A DNA stretch of 64,000 nt from Aplectana chamaeleonis. Lineage: Eukaryota; Nematoda; Chromadorea; Rhabditida; Cosmocercidae. The position numbers were made by a program, and so were the translations under genes. Positions 11,470 to 21,200 of this stretch are shown here, in pieces; the first letter of the stretch is position 1, and every line of letters begins with the position of its first letter. The stretch lies in the NCBI GenBank assembly GCA_029168955.1, contig JAPDOI010000066.1, forward strand, positions 1,798,501-1,862,500, in the 5' to 3' direction. The notes below the pieces were generated by a model. That model worked only from the letters and a program-made list of their open reading frames with translations, was not told the origin of the DNA and did not search any database.

Positions 11470-12260
11470 AGCTTGTATTGGATTACAGAAGATTAGACCC
11501 TATTGTTAAAAGGAGATCAGAAAACACTCTGTTAACAAAATAGTGTGTACTTGGTCGCATTTGCAAGCGACCGGCCGATGACTGATCACATCGCTGAGCA
11601 CTCTGTCGCGGCGACGCCGTCGCACCCGCGACGAAGTATGCACTAGGCCAAAGCCTCACGCAGATGATCACCCACTTCGATCTCAAGCGCGACCCTGAAT
11701 GTGTCTTCTAAGGCAGGCTCTTCCCTGGGGAGAGGAGTTACACTTTATTCCAAAAAGAAATTATCCGCGTTTGAAGACAACAACTGTCAAAATTCAATGT
11801 ACAAAAAAAATTGTTCTAGCCCTTCGAAGTTTGGAGAACGACCACGGTTATGTTTGCGCTATGCGCTACGTACTGTCCTTATCGAATCGATATTGCAGCA
11901 CGCACCATGCACCTTGGCAAGATTACATTTGTACCAGCACGATTATCATTATTATCGTGGACAAGGGGTGATCGTGCCGAGGGCCGGTGGTTCCAGTCAA
12001 GGGTGTGCGGAACGTTTCGAAAAATTTTCAAAGAACAGAAAATCGAGTTTGCCAGAAAACAGCAAACAGAAAGGTCAAAACGGCCAGAAAACAGAAAGTC
12101 TGAAATTTTCAAAACACCAAAACATACATAGATACGTATGCACGAATATAATCACTGTCCTTCATTATCCTTTCAATCTAAAAAGGCATATATTTAAGAT
12201 TCATCCCATCATTTATTATCGTGAAGTCATTTATCACTAGTTGGGGATACGCCACTTATT
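11470..12260. other. Unassigned; partial inverted-repeat arm near 12.0-12.1 kb
   Basis: The segment 11995-12125 (GAACAGAAAATC..CCAGAAAACAGAAAG) resembles the arms of the foldback at 13069-13507. Overlapping plus-strand frames of up to 179 codons at 11701-12240 have no recognisable domain. Confidence 0.35.
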
Positions 12261-12261
12261 C

Positions 12262-12393
12262 AGAATAGCATGTATTGAGCTTATGCAAGAACTTGAAAGA
12301 CCAGACGATGTTCATGCCAGTGTTCTCAACTTCTTTGACAAGCCTGCTACCGATCTATTGACCCGGGGTAACGCAGGTTTGGTTGGTTTCTGA
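12262..12393 (+). pseudogene. Coding-like fragment, unrecognised
   Basis: The plus strand reads RIACIELMQELERPDDVHAS then VLNFFDKPATDLLTRGNAG and stops at TGA 12391-12393. It has convincing amino-acid composition and follows a TTATTCAG acceptor-like string, and GGGTAACG could be a donor. I cannot name a family. It sits directly beside a nested foldback, so it may be a captured or decayed exon of a mobile element. Confidence 0.3.
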
Positions 12394-12479
12394 CGTGGAT
12401 GGAATACTCGGCTCAATCTGGAAAAGGGTAGACTAGGCATCAAACTCGCTGACATTGCCTTTCGCTACAAGTTCGTTCT

Positions 12480-13036
12480 GGCATGTGGATTGAATCCACA
12501 CCGCGGGTGTGGCTAAGGAGCAGTTCGGCTAGCACACGCGACGCGCGACGGTAAAACGCTGTGCGCGCTCATCGTCCTTCGGGCGCGTTAACCAAGGACC
12601 TTCGAAAAAAGTAGTCGTTGTCCCATTGTAGCCGTCCCCCTTTATCATTTTTGCATTTTATTCATGTTTTTTTTTGTTTATAATGTGTTTTTCTAGACGC
12701 AATGCTTCTCATACCATCGTTTCAATGGAATTCACACTTTTTTAACAAGTTTTTTTAGAGTTCTTTTCGTTTGCTTCTTGGAGCGGAATGGGAGATGATG
12801 ATATTGATTCGGACGCCGACCCTACGTCTGACACATCAACCTACTTAAAATAAATGCAAAAAGCGATGAAGGAGAACGGCTAAAATGGAACAACAACAAC
12901 AACTTTTTGATGCCCTCGGTTAACGCGCCCCAAGGATGATGAGCGCGCACAGCGTTTTACCGTCGCGCGCGTCGAGTGTACCAGCCGAACTGCTCCTTAG
13001 CCACACCCGCGGTGTGGATTCGATCCACATGCCGTT
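12480..13036. repeat. Long foldback, ~120-bp arms
   Basis: CACCGCGGGTGTGGCTAAGG with downstream GACGCGCGACGGTAAAACGC is mirrored by GCGTTTTACCGTCGCGCGCG and CCTTAGCCACACCCGCGGTG. The loop (12600-12900) is AT-rich. Arm identity is high apart from small indels. Confidence 0.75.
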
Positions 13037-13068
13037 CGTTCTGACATATCGGTAGGAGGAATCTTGAA

Positions 13069-13507
13069 AACAGTGGGGCCAGAAGTTTGCGGAATTGTCT
13101 ATTTCCTGATTTCTCTTTTCTGGCCATTTTGGCCTTTCTGTTTTCTGAAAAAGTGGCTCAAAACAGAAAAAATCAGAAAAATTGATAATCAGTGTTTTTC
13201 CATTGGTAAGCCGCAATGGCTTGCAAGGATTATCACGCTTGTGACGGAAAGCCTATTATGGCCCTAGTTATACATCGGCAAAAAAACCAGCGGCACCGAA
13301 TCGCCGATGTATTACTAGGGCCATAATAGGCTTTCCGTCACAAGCGTGATATAACTCTTGCAAGCGGCTTATCATTGGAAAAACACTGATTATTTTCTGC
13401 TTTTTTTCTGGTTTAAGCCACTTTTTCAGAAACCAGAAAGGCCACAATGGCAGGAAAAGAGAAATCAGGGAATAGAGAATTCCAGAAGCCTCTGGCCCCA
13501 GTGTGCT
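13069..13507. repeat. Nested foldback with a second palindrome at its tip
   Basis: Outer arms: CAGTGGGGCCAGAAG..CTGGCCATTTTGGCCTTTCTG against CAGAAAGGCCACAATGGCAG..CTGGCCCCAGTG. The tip (13226-13355) is an independent, almost perfect palindrome (CACGCTTGTGACGGAAAGCC / GGCTTTCCGTCACAAGCGTG). Inside that is a 54-bp mini-element GGCCCTAGTTATACATCGGC..GCCGATGTATTACTAGGGCC (about 13260-13315). Confidence 0.75.
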
Positions 13508-13568
13508 GCAACAGCAGCGGTCCGAAACTGCGAAGTGGAACTTCGCTCCTACATGTACGGTATCTACA

Positions 13569-13850
13569 TACTGTGCTTATCTGGGTCAAATTCTGGTCCG
13601 CAATTGCGTCTCTACACGCTTTGCGGCCGCGCGTTTTCAAGTCGGAAGAGTTTCCAGCGCCGCAGCTGCCGATGTGTTGGCTCTAGGTGGGTTTTAGAAT
13701 TTGGAAACTAAACAAGTATAAGAAAACTGTATAAAAAAGCCATATCGAGTCGGCTTCGGAGCTGGAAACTCGATTGACTCGAGCGCTTGCAGCCGCAAAG
13801 CGTGTGGAGACGCAATTGTGGAACGGAATTTGACCTAGATAAGCACAGTA
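13569..13850. mobile_element. TA-flanked palindromic MITE, family E copy 1
   Basis: TA then CTGTGCTTATCTGGGTCAAA at the left; TTTGACCTAGATAAGCACAG then TA at the right. The arms of about 90 bp include GTCCGCAATTGCGTCTCTAC and a NotI-type GCGGCCGC. Copies lie at 31761, 33083 and 34661. Confidence 0.8.
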
Positions 13851-13865
13851 ATATCGTTCTCGGGA

Positions 13866-14033
13866 AAAAATTCTGGTCCGCAATTGCGGACTACGGCTGT
13901 TGCATCATGCGAAACGTGATAATCCTGCTGGGAGAACGCTTAATCATCCTAGTGGTCCCGGCACGATTATCACGTGTCGCATGACTAGACAGCTGTAGTC
14001 CGCAAATGCGGACCGGAATTTGGTCCGGAAAAT
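13866..14033. repeat. Foldback related to family E
   Basis: TTCTGGTCCGCAATTGCGGACTA is mirrored by TAGTCCGCAAATGCGGACCGGAA. Inner arms ATGCGAAACGTGATAATC / GATTATCACGTGTCGCAT also pair. The outer motif is shared with the family E arms. Confidence 0.65.
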
Positions 14034-14341
14034 GACAGTATGTAAGCCCTTTTCGACCAAGACGAGCGACTTCATTACTCACTGCAAAGCGGCGGTAGAC
14101 AGCTTGGGCGACATAGTATCTCCTAGTCGAGCCCATTTCTAATAGGAATGGTGAGAAGGCGATATTACAGTCGGCTAGCTTTTTTACATAGGGTCAGTGG
14201 TATACTTTATCGCTGTCATGAGCGACAGTCATGACATTTAGCACAATTCGTCGCGGGACCAGCAACGGATTGACGGCATTGGTCGTCGTAGGAACAGTTG
14301 TCGCGTTTCCATCGCAGCGACGTATCGCGGAGGGCTGATAT

Positions 14342-14647
14342 CAGGGATGAGCGGATTTCCGCGTTTCGCGTTCCGAAACCCTCAGTTTCGCGCATTTTTG
14401 GCATTTCGCGTTCCGCATTCCGAAAACCGCAGAAAACGCCGCGGAATGCGAAAATATCGGGTCATATGGAACGTAGGAAAACATTTGATGACTTCTGAAT
14501 TTTTCCGCGTTTCGCGTTCCGAAAACCGCATTTCCGCGCATTTTCAGCCGTTTCGGGCCCGATTTCCAAAACCCGAGATAAAAAATTTTGTTCCAAAACC
14601 CGAAAAGCGATTTCCGAAATTTCATAATTTTATTCCGCTCATCCCTG
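14342..14647. mobile_element. hAT-like MITE, TIR CAGGGATGAGCGGA
   Basis: CAGGGATGAGCGGA at the left and TCCGCTCATCCCTG at the right are perfect 14-bp TIRs. The flanking octamers are GCTGATAT and GCTGACAC (6 of 8 identical), which fits a decayed 8-bp hAT duplication. The body is rich in TTTCGCGTTCCGAAA-type repeats. Confidence 0.6.
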
Positions 14648-14989
14648 GCTGACACACTATAAATGTGCCGATGCCTGTCGTTGCCACTGTCGCTGTCGTT
14701 GCCACAGATTGAAAAGGTCTGCAGCGTTGCACTGACCGGCGACTGGTTGCCGAGCGTCAGCCTTGACGCGGCGACGAAAATGTTCCCGAAGATTACGGCC
14801 GCGGCGTCGGTTGCCGCTCGCTGGCATTGGCGCAAGGTCGTCGCAGCCTCAAAGCACTCTGCGGTGTCCCCTAGTTGTCTTTCACGCTGCGTCGGTCACT
14901 CTTGTCGCCGAATCTAATCGATATTGCATCACTCATTGCTGCTCGTCGCTGCGAGCAACGCCGCGACTTTAACTCTGCAGACCCCGTTA

Positions 14990-15099
14990 GACCTAGTGCA
15001 TACTTCCCGCGACGAGAAATAATGTTAGTCATCGATATCGACCGAAAATCGATATTGCCGATATGCATTATCGGGTTCGCGGGAAGTATGCACTAGGCC
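14990..15099. mobile_element. 110-bp Harbinger-like hairpin element, TSD TTA
   Basis: GACCTAGTGCATACTTCCCGCG is mirrored by CGCGGGAAGTATGCACTAGGCC and both sides are flanked by TTA (14987-14989, 15100-15102). A second pair, TATCGACCGAAAATCGATA, forms the tip. A 3-bp TTA target is typical of PIF/Harbinger elements. Confidence 0.65.
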
Positions 15100-15109
15100 T
15101 TAGAGGCAG

Positions 15110-15870
15110 TGGTTAAAAAAACGTTATCGAAAAAAACTACAAAAATTGGCTTTGATCAAATATAGCTGAAGAACTATGAAGGTAGCGCGGTGAAAACGTG
15201 CTAGAATTAGAGTTTCTAAGACCTAAAGTTGCCAGTTCGTGCACACGTGCACAGCGGGATCGCAGTCTCATGCCGAGCAGTCAAAAATCATCGGCATTCA
15301 GAGGAAGAAATAAATGCAAATTTATCTGATAAAAACAGTTGAGCAATGAAAGAATGCACTCCAGTCAGTTTTTTTTACTAGATGCGTACATAAATCTGAA
15401 GGTTCATTGATTGAAATTCAATTTCAAGCCAGCTGAGGTGCCTGATATAAGAGGTCATCGATGCCGGGACAGGGGCTCTCTACAAACCTAGGGAGGAGTT
15501 GTCCCATTTTTGCAGTTCGAAACGTCACGCTACTCAATGCAAGCGAAGTGAACCCGAGTGGAATTAGAGCCTCAAAAGGCGGGACCACTCCTCCCTCGGT
15601 GTGTAGAGAGACCCTGTCTCATCGATGCCGATGATGTGGAGTAGGCTCGTCCACCATCAAAGGTTCAGGTTTAAAATTTGGCCCAAAGGAGTGGTTTTTC
15701 CGCGATTTTTTCTTATAGGTCCTACTATACGAGACCCAGAAAAGGGTTTACAGGGAAAAAGAAGACAAGCATATTTGATCGCGACCACTGCCTTTAAAGG
15801 GTGGGAGGCAGCCGCTTTCGCTGTGCAGAGCGATGCGACCGGGTGTCTCAAAACTATACCATTGGCCTAG
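15110..15870. other. Unassigned intergenic stretch
   Basis: Short inverted strings (GGGACAGGGGCTCTCTACA near 15468 and TGTAGAGAGACCCTGTC near 15601) suggest another degraded foldback of about 150 bp. No gene is seen. Confidence 0.4.
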
Positions 15871-15871
15871 A

Positions 15872-16081
15872 ATAGATCCACTTCTTGATAGACTACACCT
15901 GACAGGACGGCATTTGTTCCGACGCTATCGAAGGTCTTTTCGTAATCGACGAAGATTAAAACTAGGGCAATAGGTACTCTCTGCAAACTTCGATGACCAT
16001 GGCGACGGTTCGGATGTGGTCCACGCAGCTGATTCCCAGACGAAATCCAGCCTGCTCTGGTGGTTGAGCTTCATCCCACAT
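15872..16081 (-). pseudogene. Non-LTR (LINE) reverse-transcriptase remnant
   Basis: The minus strand reads EQAGFRLGISCVDHIRTVAM, VIEVCREY and, after a shift of frame, LVLIFVDYEKTFDSVGTNAV. EQAGFR...DHI and FVDYEKAFDSV are hallmark reverse-transcriptase motifs of RTE/CR1-type LINEs; the D of VDYEK corresponds to the first catalytic aspartate block. One missing base at about 15962-15966 (CCC where CCCC would keep frame) puts TAG and TAA into the frame. Only this fragment survives, just downstream of the acyltransferase 3' end. Confidence 0.8.
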
Positions 16082-16243
16082 ATTTTCGGCTTGCATCCAC
16101 TATTACTTCTTGAAGTCTAAATGCAACCGAGAGACAGCACCCGATTTCCCCTACTTTCTGCCAAATTTTTGCGAGTCATGCAGAAAAACAATCTGTGAAC
16201 TTTCTCACCCGAAAACTGCTATAATGCGCTTATTTGGAATGCG

Positions 16244-16249
16244 TTTATT
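16244..16249 (-). terminator. Poly(A) signal AATAAA of the acyltransferase gene
   Basis: AATAAA on the minus strand lies about 95 nt after the TAA stop of the acyltransferase. It is the first canonical hexamer downstream. Confidence 0.6.
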
Positions 16250-16343
16250 AGGCGTAGAGACAAAATACCAGTATCAAAATTTACTCTAAGTAGCAGAGCA
16301 ATAGCAAATCTCTATATTCATTGTACAATATGTAGCAAATCAT

Positions 16344-16425
16344 TTACAATTTTGACTGAGCCCGTATAGCCTTGCTGCACACTGAGTTCATGTCGTTTAG
16401 AGCACGATCCAGTTCTTTGGCAAAT
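16344..16425 (-). CDS. Acyltransferase exon 16 (last), with stop and SKL
   Basis: It reads (R)FAKELDRALNDMNSVCSKA, then IRAQSKL and TAA (16344-16346). The acceptor is TTTCCAG. It matches the C-terminal helix of CRAT. Confidence 0.9.
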
Positions 16426-18231
16426 CTGGAAATGGTTCACTTTTTTCGGAACACGGAGCACTTTTCGCAACTTGTAATCCTTTACCGTTTGGAGCTGGTT
16501 GAACTGTAGCTCTTAAAGCTGGTTATGGTGAAATGCAGTCCCGTTTCCTGCGGATTGTAGCATATTCCATAGCAATCAGGCGCTGAAGGGCCAAAGCACA
16601 GCTGAATGAAGTGACGTGTGGGAACCTGGAATACTTCCTGACACTATAGGATGAAAACATAGCAAAGAACGGAAGCAGAAGCTACCTGGCTAGTGGACAC
16701 CTGGAAATGTGCCATACTCTGGTAAGCAGGAGTCTGCAGAATACTCGGTTTAGGTAAGCCGTTTTCAGCTGCCAGAAGATTCCAAGCCAACAGATGCCGG
16801 TCCATTCCTGCCCCACTCATGCAGTTCATCTAAAAATCATACTAGAACTTTGGAATGCGTTAAGGCAATGTTCATAATGGGGACCATTTTCGATTTTACA
16901 ACGAAAATCTGGCAACAACAAAATCTGGCCACAAAACTGGCAACAACAAGTCCAAAATACAGTTCCAAAACTTGAATGTGGCATGCCGCCCCGCCCACTT
17001 CTTCTTAAACGGCAGGAAAAATGGGCGGGGCAGGCATGTCACTTCCAAGATATTGGCCTTATAGAGCTATTTATGGCTCGATTTGAGCCATTTTTTATTC
17101 GACATTATCCTTGCAATGGACCACGGAATTTTCGATTCCCGGTCGAAACTCAACAACCGTTTTTTCCAATGTGAACACTGCCTTCAGGGCAAGAAAAAGC
17201 TGGTAATAACACTACTATGCACTTACCGTGTACTTCTTGTGAGAGTCAGCTGCTGCCTTCAAAGCATCGTAGATATCAGCCACCGGCTCACGCCCTGAAG
17301 CCATCTGCAAGAGGATCCCATTAAGCAGCGTTGCCACTCCCATACCCGTAGTTGTGATCCCTTAGGTGGCTGTGGCCCGCGCTCGCCTCGAAAGCAAACG
17401 CAAGGTGTTTCGGGACAAAACCACGCGGTTAGTTATCTGCCTGAATGAGCGATACCTCGCGACAAAATGCTTACGTTTCGGACAAAAAATCGCGTTTTCA
17501 GACGACAGCGGCCTATCGCGACACAATAGCAATCTATACTGCAGTCGTCCAACGGGGTTCCCTGGGTCAACCTGCAGCATATATACTCACCTTTTTAACG
17601 AAAACCTCCGTCAGACGGTTCGGCGACCGAATATTCTCCGTCCTTCCCTCGTCGAACTTTCTTAACGTGGCCGTTTCGTACGTGGGCGGTACTGAATGCG
17701 CAGAAAAGAATTAAATTCAAGCCGCTGAATTGGAAAAAGGAATGGGAAATGCATTAAATTCATCCTGCGAAATAGCCTCATTCTCATGCAAACGCAATGG
17801 GATTTTGCAAGATTGCTTTCAGGATGTTCGGGAAGAAATGAAACTCAGGTTTGAAACTCACAAGTTCCATGAATCTTATAGAATGCGAGTTGGAAAGCCA
17901 TCTGAATGAAAGAGTCTGGCGACATTTTCATGGATTTCGGGAAGTTCTTGCCATACCGCTTGAATGAGTAAACCACAACGTCTATGTCGTCCGCAGCTCT
18001 GAAATAATCGTTTTTTTAACTTCCCTTCTAGAGTGAAACTTGTTTTGGGTCCAAAAAACTTGTATATTAAAATGATACAGTACGAGGAAAACGTGCAGAA
18101 TGATATCTAACCACTCTTCATGTCGTGTTCCGTACATTTTGCGGATTTGCAAACCGACTTCAACATAGGTAAAGGCTATGCAACCGCGAAACTGTCATGG
18201 TTTCTACGCAAGCTGGTGCGGATCGGTGGTT

Positions 18232-18263
<32 letters not shown>

Positions 18264-21200
18264 TGAGAGAAAGTGCATGACAGACGGAGGGACAGACGGA
18301 GGGAGCGGAATCGCCCGCGCTGTTCGCGCCTTGAGTCGTGAAAATTACTACGTTTTACAGAGGATACTACCGCTAAAAAGAGATGTTGGGGTCTGGTGTG
18401 TATAAATGTATGTATGTGTGTTCTACTGTAAACGCTTGTGTGCACGCGTATACTCGTAAGTGTAGGCGCGAGTGCGTAGATGCACTTGCGTACGTATGAA
18501 GTGCGAAAGTGTGCACGTGTTCTCCAATAGGTATGCCGCGACGCTGTTACTCAGCGCGAAACTAATCGGTTTATAAATATTACCCAGCCTTTTTCGCGAA
18601 ATACGTGTGACGAGTAGGCGCGTGGCGGCTAAATAAAGAGCGCGTCTGTATGCGCGTGCGTGTGTACGCGCACACAGGTGAGCCCGGGTATGAGCGTGCA
18701 TCAATGCGTCTGTGTGTACGTAACCATGCGCGTGTGAGCGCATATGAATGGTGCGTGTACGTGTGTATATACATAAACAGGCGCATGCCTGTGTATCCAG
18801 GCGCACTTGCATGCGTTCACATATCAGTGTTTACGCGTGTTCATGCGCATGTGTACGTACGCGCGTACGCCAGTCTGTGAGCAAGTTCGTATGCGCAGGT
18901 CTGTGCTTGCGTTTGTGCGCTTTTTGCGCTTGAAGTATGCGCAGAAGTATGAAAATGTTCACTGTATGTTCAGGTGCGTATGCGCGTGTATATTAGTGCT
19001 CGTTTGCGAGCGTGTACGCACGTTTGTGTGCACGATTGGATGCGCATTGTGTGATGCAGCGCGCTGTGCGTGACGAGAACAAGGCAGCTGCCATGGTTAA
19101 CACCATCGCAGGTCGTTTGTTGACGTGCCGTATCTATTGCGGAGACACTTACGCAACGAACGACGCATCGACGTGCAATTTAGGCCTTCGCGACGCTCTC
19201 TCGTTATCTCTAAAGCGCTATTCATACTCCTCAACGCCAGCACTGCACGCGCGTGACGCACGTGTGAATAGTTTCTACGAGCGCCACGCGCTTGCGGAGA
19301 CTATGAATACTGCAGCGGCGACGCCATGGCAGAGCGGATTCAAAGGATCTTAACTTTTCTAAACAAGCAAAATCTGTACACGCGTTCACCTTCACAATAG
19401 CAGAGGATAGTAATGAAATTAATTATCCTGAAACAGAATGAAATTGGTGGCGAATTAAGCGAAAATGCTGAAAAAGTCATTACGGCCGTCGCCGCCATGG
19501 CGGAGCGGGCGTCACGCGCGTGCCCCTCGGGCGTGGCGTCCGGCCATTCATACTTCCACGCTCCGGCCACTTATACTTCAACGCCACGCCAGCGCATCAC
19601 GCGCGTGCCGCCCTGGCGTTGAGTAGTATGAATAGCGCCTAACCACCGCTCCACATCTGAACGCGAAAGAACTACCGAAATTTGGCGTTTTTACAGCCTA
19701 TATGTATTCCCCGAGTATTAGCCAACACTTGTTCCATGTCACTCACCTGTCCATCTTCTTTCCGCTCTTCTGGATCTGCTGAATCTGGGCGTCATTCAGC
19801 TCGAAATCCAGTCGTTTCACCTGCCCTTCCGACACATTTGAGTCACCATTGAAGTCCTTACCAAAGCTAAAAATGCTCTTTATGAGAGAATAATCTCAGT
19901 AGTTCAGAATAATTTGCACTAACAACTTATCGCAGATAAAATCCATCATCGCCGCTACCGGTGGTCCTTCGGCCGGCGTGTGCTCGTATGTGATCCCACA
20001 GCCACCATTCTTGCCTATCACAAACTGAAATTTTGTTTAATACAGTTACAAGACGCGTTAGGTCGCATCGCGTAAATCGCTGGCCGGTAGCAACAAGTCT
20101 CACCTGCAGAGTCTTGTCAAACCATCTATTGCAAGAGTTGCTAGCAGTGCCGCCACCATGTAAGCACTGAAAATTAGAAAGCTGATTTCAAACCTGGAAA
20201 GACCGCTTCCAGAAACTTTGACACACCTGTCTAGCCAAGTCATCCTTTTCAGTGTAACCCTTTGGTGGTTCCGACTCTTGGTCGAGACATACAACAAACA
20301 ACGCATCTTCAACACACGAAAGATGCGACGAATTTGTTGGATTTGCTGAAGAGAGGACTTCAGGTTACACAGCAGAATACATTTTGTTATCGGTAGTTTT
20401 TTCGAGTTCCGCAATCCAATACAGTGGATGTCATAACTTTGCGCCTAGCTCCGACTCAGGGGTTATTGAAATTATTTGCGAGTTTCCCGCTCTGAAACCC
20501 ACACCCAATTCTCAGCCCCGAACCGTCTGGCAGTTCGCCTCGCTCTCCCAATCTGCGCGGCTTCTGCTGTTCTTCGGACCACTGATTTCGCTTTCTGGGC
20601 CACCGCTGTTGCTGTCCGGGCTTCTCCAGTTCGCCCGAATAGCAACAACAGCAGCCCGGATATCGAGAAAAGGAGTCGAACTGTCAAGCGGCTCCCCTTT
20701 CTCTTCGGTGCGGCTCGGATAATCGCCTGGGTTGGTTGTGTAGAGAACTTTCAACTTTTACATGAGTATGGACCGTGGTGGAAAATGCACGCCGCGACGC
20801 GGCATGAGTTGAGGTTTGTGTTAACAATTGGAAGATGAACATACCCTTCAGCTGCTCGTAGACGTCAGCCCAGCGATCTCGCTTATCCGATGACACTATT
20901 CCTATGGGATCCGGTTGCCTCTCCGGGCTTTTCTTGATGACGTCACTGAATAAAGCTAAAAGGGCAGACACAGACAATGGTTGACCAGCTGCATTCAATA
21001 CCGGCATCGAAAATACCTGAATAGAAACAGTCGTAAGGGATGTCAGTCGAAATGCAAGTGCAGATGTCAATAACTTTACTTACATGACCATTATGAATAA
21101 CTGCTATGTGCCTAGATTGATTCTCATTTCGGAAGCCGTAGCGAATCTGAAACAGCCACAATTTGGATTCTATCATATACAGTTTGATTCTCATTTTGAA

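Larger units (their letters stand above)
8883..11648. mobile_element. Possible large composite bounded by inverted GGCCTAGTGCATACTT
   Basis: GGCCTAGTGCATACTTGCGTCGCG at the left is mirrored by CGCGACGAAGTATGCACTAGGCC at the right, 2.76 kb away. The same TIR bounds the 110-bp element at 14990-15099. The interior is filled by a family A element and a family C MITE, so this could be an old element expanded by insertions or simply two independent ends. Flanks show no convincing TSD. Confidence 0.35.

Noticed and set aside
11701..12240. 179-codon plus-strand gene
   Set aside because: No domain, three overlapping frames of similar length, and part is a foldback arm.
18423..18880. Histidine/threonine- and arginine/valine-rich proteins
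   Set aside because: Overlapping frames on both strands of a TG/CG simple-sequence tract inside an intron.
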